Assembly (NCBI RefSeq): GCF_002090135.1 | Contig: NZ_BBRL01000008.1 | Coordinates: 62,001-126,000, forward strand | DNA from: Demequina sp. NBRC 110055 | GTDB lineage: Bacteria; Actinomycetota; Actinomycetes; Actinomycetales; Demequinaceae | Reading direction: 5' to 3' | Length of the DNA stretch: 64,000 nucleotides | In this document: piece by piece, positions 60,868 to 64,000 of the stretch | Layout: every line of letters starts with the position of its first letter | Numbering within the stretch: position 1 is the stretch's first letter | Program-made: the position numbers and the translations under genes | Notes under the pieces: model-generated | What the model was told of the DNA's origin: nothing | Databases searched by the model: none | The model's input: the letters and a program-made list of their open reading frames with translations, nothing else

Positions 60868-61656
60868 TTAGCGGCGGATCGCGGGGTTACGCAGGGTGCC
60901 GAGGCCCTCGATCTCGACCTCGACGATGTCGCCGTGGCTGAGAGTGGTCACTCCCGCGGGGGTGCCGGTGAGGACGAGGTCACCGGGCAACAGGGTCGTC
61001 ACCTCGGAGGCGATCGCGATGGCCTCGTGGATGCCGTTGATCATGTCCTTGAGGTTGCCCTCCTGGACCACCTCACCGTTGATCGAGCCGGTGATGCGGG
61101 CATCGTCGGTGTCGAGCTCGGTCTCGATCCAGGGGCCGATGGGTAGCGAGGTGTCGAACGCCTTGCCACGGAACCACTGACCTTCCTGCTTCTGGACGTC
61201 ACGCGCGGTGACGTCGTTGGCACACGTGTAGCCGTAGATGTACTGCTCGGCGTGCTCGGGCAGGACGTCCTTGCACATGCGGCCGATGACGATCGCGAGC
61301 TCGGCCTCGAGCTGGACGTCATCGCTGTAGGCGGGCAGGACGATGGGGTCGTCGGGGCCCACGACGGCGGTGTTGGGCTTGAGGAACACGATCGGGTAGG
61401 CACCAGTGGGGCCGGTGATGTCCTTCATCTCCTCGGCGTGCGCGGCGTAATTCTTGCCGAGGCATACGGCCTTCGAGCGCGGGATCACGGGGGCGAGGAG
61501 GCGGACGTCGTCGGTGAGCTTGATGCGCTCGCCGGTGACGTTGCCCGGCGTGTACATGGGGTCGCCGGTGAGGACCACCAGCTCCTCCTCGCCGGGGGCG
61601 CCGTCGACAATCGCGTAGCGGGGCTCGTCTCCAGTGGTGAATCGGGCAATACGCAT
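60868..61656 (-). CDS. Fumarylacetoacetate hydrolase-family protein
   Basis: 262 residues: [23 protein letters not shown], the metal-binding [26 protein letters not shown] and [12 protein letters not shown]. Family members split or decarboxylate 2-oxo acids (for example oxaloacetate or acylpyruvate); the exact substrate is open. The family is constantly found upstream of gltX in actinobacteria. An 80-base gap follows, with a GGCCGATGCC copy of the dispersed motif. Confidence 0.92.
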   Translation of the reverse strand: MRIARFTTGDEPRYAIVDGAPGEEELVVLTGDPMYTPGNVTGERIKLTDDVRLLAPVIPRSKAVCLGKNYAAHAEEMKDITGPTGAYPIVFLKPNTAVVGPDDPIVLPAYSDDVQLEAELAIVIGRMCKDVLPEHAEQYIYGYTCANDVTARDVQKQEGQWFRGKAFDTSLPIGPWIETELDTDDARITGSINGEVVQEGNLKDMINGIHEAIAIASEVTTLLPGDLVLTGTPAGVTTLSHGDIVEVEIEGLGTLRNPAIRR

Positions 61657-61756
61657 GGACTCCAGCGTAGTGCGTCGCGTGCGCCGGGTCCCACGTGAGC
61701 GGCCCTCGTCGCCTCCCCAGGGTGATGGGTGACCCGCGGAGGCGACGGGACTCCTC

Positions 61757-62567
61757 TCAGCGCGCGGCCTGCAGGATCAGCGAGGTGACCTGGACGGGCT
61801 TCGACAGCATGGGTACGTGGGAGGACTTGACCTCGACGGTCGTGGCCCCGGCACGTTCGGCTATCACAGGCTCGGACTCGGGCGGGATGATGCGATCGTT
61901 CGACGCCACCATGAACTAGCTGGGGATCTCCTCCCAGGCCGGTTCACCCGAGGGAAGCACGAGTGCCGCCAGCGCTCCCGGACGTTGGGAGCCGGCCATG
62001 GTCGCGGCCACGGTCTTGCACACGTCCTGCGCGAACAGGTCGCGGAAGAACGCCGGGTCAATGTACGCATCCGCGTTGCCGTCGGTCGTTCCCGGGAAGG
62101 GGCGTATCACGAGGTGGTCGGTGACATCGGTGTGCCCACCGCCCAGGTGGTTCATGTCCTGGACCGACTCGCCCTCATCGGGCGCATATGCCGCAATGTA
62201 GACGAGTGACTTCACGTCGGAATCGTCGGTGGCGGCGTTGGTGAGAACCACACCGCCGTATGAGCGGGCGACCAGGACGATGGGGCCATCAATGGTTGAG
62301 AGGAAATCGCGCAGGTATGCCGCGTCGTATTCGGGCCCGCGCAGGGGGTTCGAAAAGGTCACGACCGGATATCCGGCGGCCTGCAGCACGGGGGTGACAA
62401 GCGCCCATCCCGACGAGTCTGCAAAGGCGCCGTGAACGAGCACGATGGTCGGCTTGACGCCGCTGGGGCGGCGGACGGCTGGGCCGCGGCACTCGAAGCG
62501 ACCACGCCCGTGAAGGCGAGGAGGCCGAGCGCGGCGATGCTCAGTCGCGTACGGCGTGGGATGAATC
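61757..62567 (-). pseudogene. Broken secreted alpha/beta hydrolase
   Basis: The core frame reads KPTIVLVHGAFADSSGWA, ARSYGGVVLTNAA (nucleophile Ser) and ends at TAG 61918-61916 in EEIPS; the same frame goes on with FMVASNDRIIPP... and SSHVPMLSKP to a TGA at 61757, which is the normal family C-terminus with its catalytic His. So a codon, probably TGG for the usual Trp/Tyr, became TAG. At the other end a signal-peptide-like stretch (RRTRLSIAALGLLAFTGVVASSAAAQ) is in a different frame, so a frameshift lies between about 62466 and 62530. No start codon fits. Two lesions mean it is very likely inactive. Confidence 0.8.
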
Positions 62568-63446
62568 TGGGGGACGTGGGGTGACTCCCGGAGCAGCGGG
62601 TGGACTGCTGGAGCCCGTCGGCATCGAGGTCGCGGACGGCTTCCGGCGACGGCGATGCGGGCGCGGGGCGGCGAAGTCCACAGCTTCGCCGTCGGGCAGC
62701 CACTGGATGACCGTGGCTGAGGCGGGGTCGAGGGTGAGAGCGGCACGCATGCCGGCCTCACCGTCGACAAAGTGGGACCAGCCGTCATAGTGAGCGGGAA
62801 CGGCGACGCGGGGACCGGTGGAGGCGACGAGTTTCGCGGCATCGGCCCCCGTCATCGTGAACCGGACAGGGCCTGTCACGCCGAACGCGACTCCCCCGCC
62901 GTTGACGACCATGACGTCGACGTCCAACGCCCGTCCCGTACGGAGGAGCCTCCGGGTAAGAACGGTGTCGCCGGTGATCCACAACTCGGTGCGGGCCTGG
63001 CCCTCGCGGGACAATGCCAAGCCAATCACTGGTCCCGCGATGGGCAGGCTCAAGGGTGGACCGTGGCGCGCGGGCGTGGCGGTCGCGACGAGGGGTGGGA
63101 GACCCGCGGCCTCGAGCCGCACCGTCTGCCCGGCGCGAAGGCCCTTCACGTCCGGATGCGTGAGCCGACGGGCGCCCGCCCGCGTGGTGACGACGGTGGC
63201 AACCGTGGCAAGCAGGCGGCGGCCAGCGTCGTCGAGGTTGTCCGCGTGGTGGTCATGGCTGACGAAGGCGAGGTCCACAGAGCCGAGCGCCTCGAGGGGA
63301 AGCGCCGGCCCCGCCATCTTGATCGACGACGTTCCCCACCCAAACGCATAGCGGCGCCCGGGCGGGTCGAAGGTGGGATCGACGATCATGCGCCAGCCGC
63401 CGATCTCGACCAGGAGGGTGGGTCCGCCGATGCGCGTGAGCCTCAT
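62541..63446 (-). CDS. MBL-fold metal-dependent hydrolase
   Basis: 301 residues from ATG 63446. SHDHHADNLD is the metal-binding HxHxDH-type motif, GDTVL and PAHYDGWSH supply further ligands, as in UlaG-like beta-lactamase-fold hydrolases. The last 45 residues (Arg/Pro/Ser-rich) run into the broken hydrolase gene by 27 bases and are not typical, so the original stop may have been lost. Substrate unknown. Confidence 0.8.
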   Translation of the reverse strand: MRLTRIGGPTLLVEIGGWRMIVDPTFDPPGRRYAFGWGTSSIKMAGPALPLEALGSVDLAFVSHDHHADNLDDAGRRLLATVATVVTTRAGARRLTHPDVKGLRAGQTVRLEAAGLPPLVATATPARHGPPLSLPIAGPVIGLALSREGQARTELWITGDTVLTRRLLRTGRALDVDVMVVNGGGVAFGVTGPVRFTMTGADAAKLVASTGPRVAVPAHYDGWSHFVDGEAGMRAALTLDPASATVIQWLPDGEAVDFAAPRPHRRRRKPSATSMPTGSSSPPAAPGVTPRPPDSSHAVRD

Positions 63447-63459
63447 GGTCGAGCCCGAC

Positions 63460-64000
63460 TCACGCCGCGGCCGAGCGCTGCCCAGGAGCCACAGCATGCG
63501 CCATGGCCCAGTCGAGGGCGTGGTCCGCGACCTCTTCCCATCCCTCTTGCGAAATGATGCGATGGGTGCGTCCCGGGTACTCGATGTGCTCGACGAGCGC
63601 CGGTCCCGCTGCGTACTTCTTCACCAGGGTCCTGTGGATCGCGGCCGGCACCACGTGGTCGATCTCCCCGGAGATGATGAGCAAAGGGGCACGGTCCGGC
63701 TTCGCGAAGTCGATGGCGGTGACTCCGGACCGTGTGCGCGGCAGGGACAACACACCCTCGAAGAACACCTGGTTGACGGCGGGGACTCCGTTCGCCTCAA
63801 ACTCGCGGTCGGACTCCTCGCGGGTGAGGTCGTTGCCGAAGGTGTAGTGGAAATGCGCGGGCGTGAGCGGCTTGGCGCCGCCCTTGCCAAAGGGGTTGGA
63901 CAGTACCGGGAGGCCCGACTTCAGGGTGGGCCATGGCAACGTCAGCACGCCCGCGGGCTGGCCGGGCTCCACGCCCACGCCCGCGACGCCGAGTCCACGG
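63460..64000 (-). CDS. Alpha/beta hydrolase (partial, 5' end outside window)
   Basis: About 180 C-terminal residues. ISGEIDHVVPAAIHRTLV carries the acid residue and EYPGRTHRI the catalytic His of the alpha/beta-hydrolase triad; the nucleophile elbow should lie beyond the right edge or just at it. The frame is open to base 64000, so the GTG at about 63978 is not the start. 13 bases before the MBL gene on the same strand, perhaps one unit with it and the broken hydrolase. Confidence 0.8.
   Translation of the reverse strand, partial: RGLGVAGVGVEPGQPAGVLTLPWPTLKSGLPVLSNPFGKGGAKPLTPAHFHYTFGNDLTREESDREFEANGVPAVNQVFFEGVLSLPRTRSGVTAIDFAKPDRAPLLIISGEIDHVVPAAIHRTLVKKYAAGPALVEHIEYPGRTHRIISQEGWEEVADHALDWAMAHAVAPGQRSAAA

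Overview
The window is high-GC chromosomal DNA of an actinobacterium. Its housekeeping order matches the order usual in Micrococcales: rne-rplU-rpmA-obg-proB, DUF177-rpmF-rnc-mutM, recG-rsmD-coaD, rpmB with a DAK2 protein, thiL-DUF3515-ddl-gpsA-plsC-murA-leuD-leuC with an IclR regulator, and gltX beside an FAH-family hydrolase. A Demequina- or Cellulomonas-like genus is a guess from gene content only. Nothing looks like a plasmid, phage or integrated element: I see no integrase, transposase or CRISPR array.

Layout. 1-3.1 kb: a leftward monosaccharide ABC transporter (permease cut by the edge, single-NBD ATPase, binding lipoprotein) with two strong inverted repeats between the binding-protein and ATPase genes and a CRP/GlxR-like site upstream. 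3.3-9.5 kb: proB, obg, rpmA, rplU and an RNase E/G. 9.9-18.1 kb: a respiratory block, cydA-cydB-cydD-cydC, whose last gene overlaps a GAF histidine kinase of DosS type; a DosR-type regulator converges on it. 18.1-21.8 kb: mutM, rnc, rpmF, DUF177, coaD, rsmD. 21.8-24.4 kb: a four-gene cluster for surface proteins (TasA/CalY-like protein, SipW-type signal peptidase, LPLTG-anchored protein, second SipW-type secreted protein) set between recG and rsmD. 24.5-30.2 kb: recG, DAK2 protein, rpmB, thiL, DUF3515 lipoprotein. 30.2-36.7 kb: an inserted carbohydrate pair, a giant secreted PQQ-type sugar dehydrogenase with three repeated LamG-like modules and a secreted TIM-barrel isomerase. 36.8-47.7 kb: ddl, gpsA, plsC, murA, sugar kinases, a CPBP protein, a MATE exporter, leuD, leuC and the IclR regulator. 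47.8-58.5 kb: a more accessory stretch with a flavodoxin, a small GTPase with three Roadblock proteins, a DCC protein, a short sigma factor with its membrane partner, tRNA-Glu, an N-terminally short ClpB, an SDR with an XRE regulator, and tRNA-Gln. 58.5-64 kb: HAD phosphatase, gltX, FAH hydrolase, a broken alpha/beta hydrolase, an MBL-fold protein and a second hydrolase cut by the right edge.

The regulatory sites suggest how parts work together. GGGAC-N4-GTCCC palindromes, the core of the DosR box, lie upstream of cydA and upstream of the flavodoxin gene, and a DosS/DosR-like pair is encoded beside cyd. This points to a local hypoxia/redox circuit joining cytochrome bd and a flavodoxin. TGTGA-N6-TCACA-like sites lie upstream of both carbohydrate units. 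A HAIR element lies upstream of clpB, and palindromes lie in the leuC/IclR and SDR/XRE divergent regions.

The most unusual signals are: (i) a short oligomer, GGCATCGGCC (longer form CACGGCATCGGCC), repeated through the whole window on both strands, in several reading frames and between genes, far above composition expectation; (ii) a conservon-like GTPase/Roadblock operon lacking its usual kinase, preceded by a three-hairpin leader ending in a terminator; (iii) the DosR-box pair; (iv) the surface-fibre cluster.
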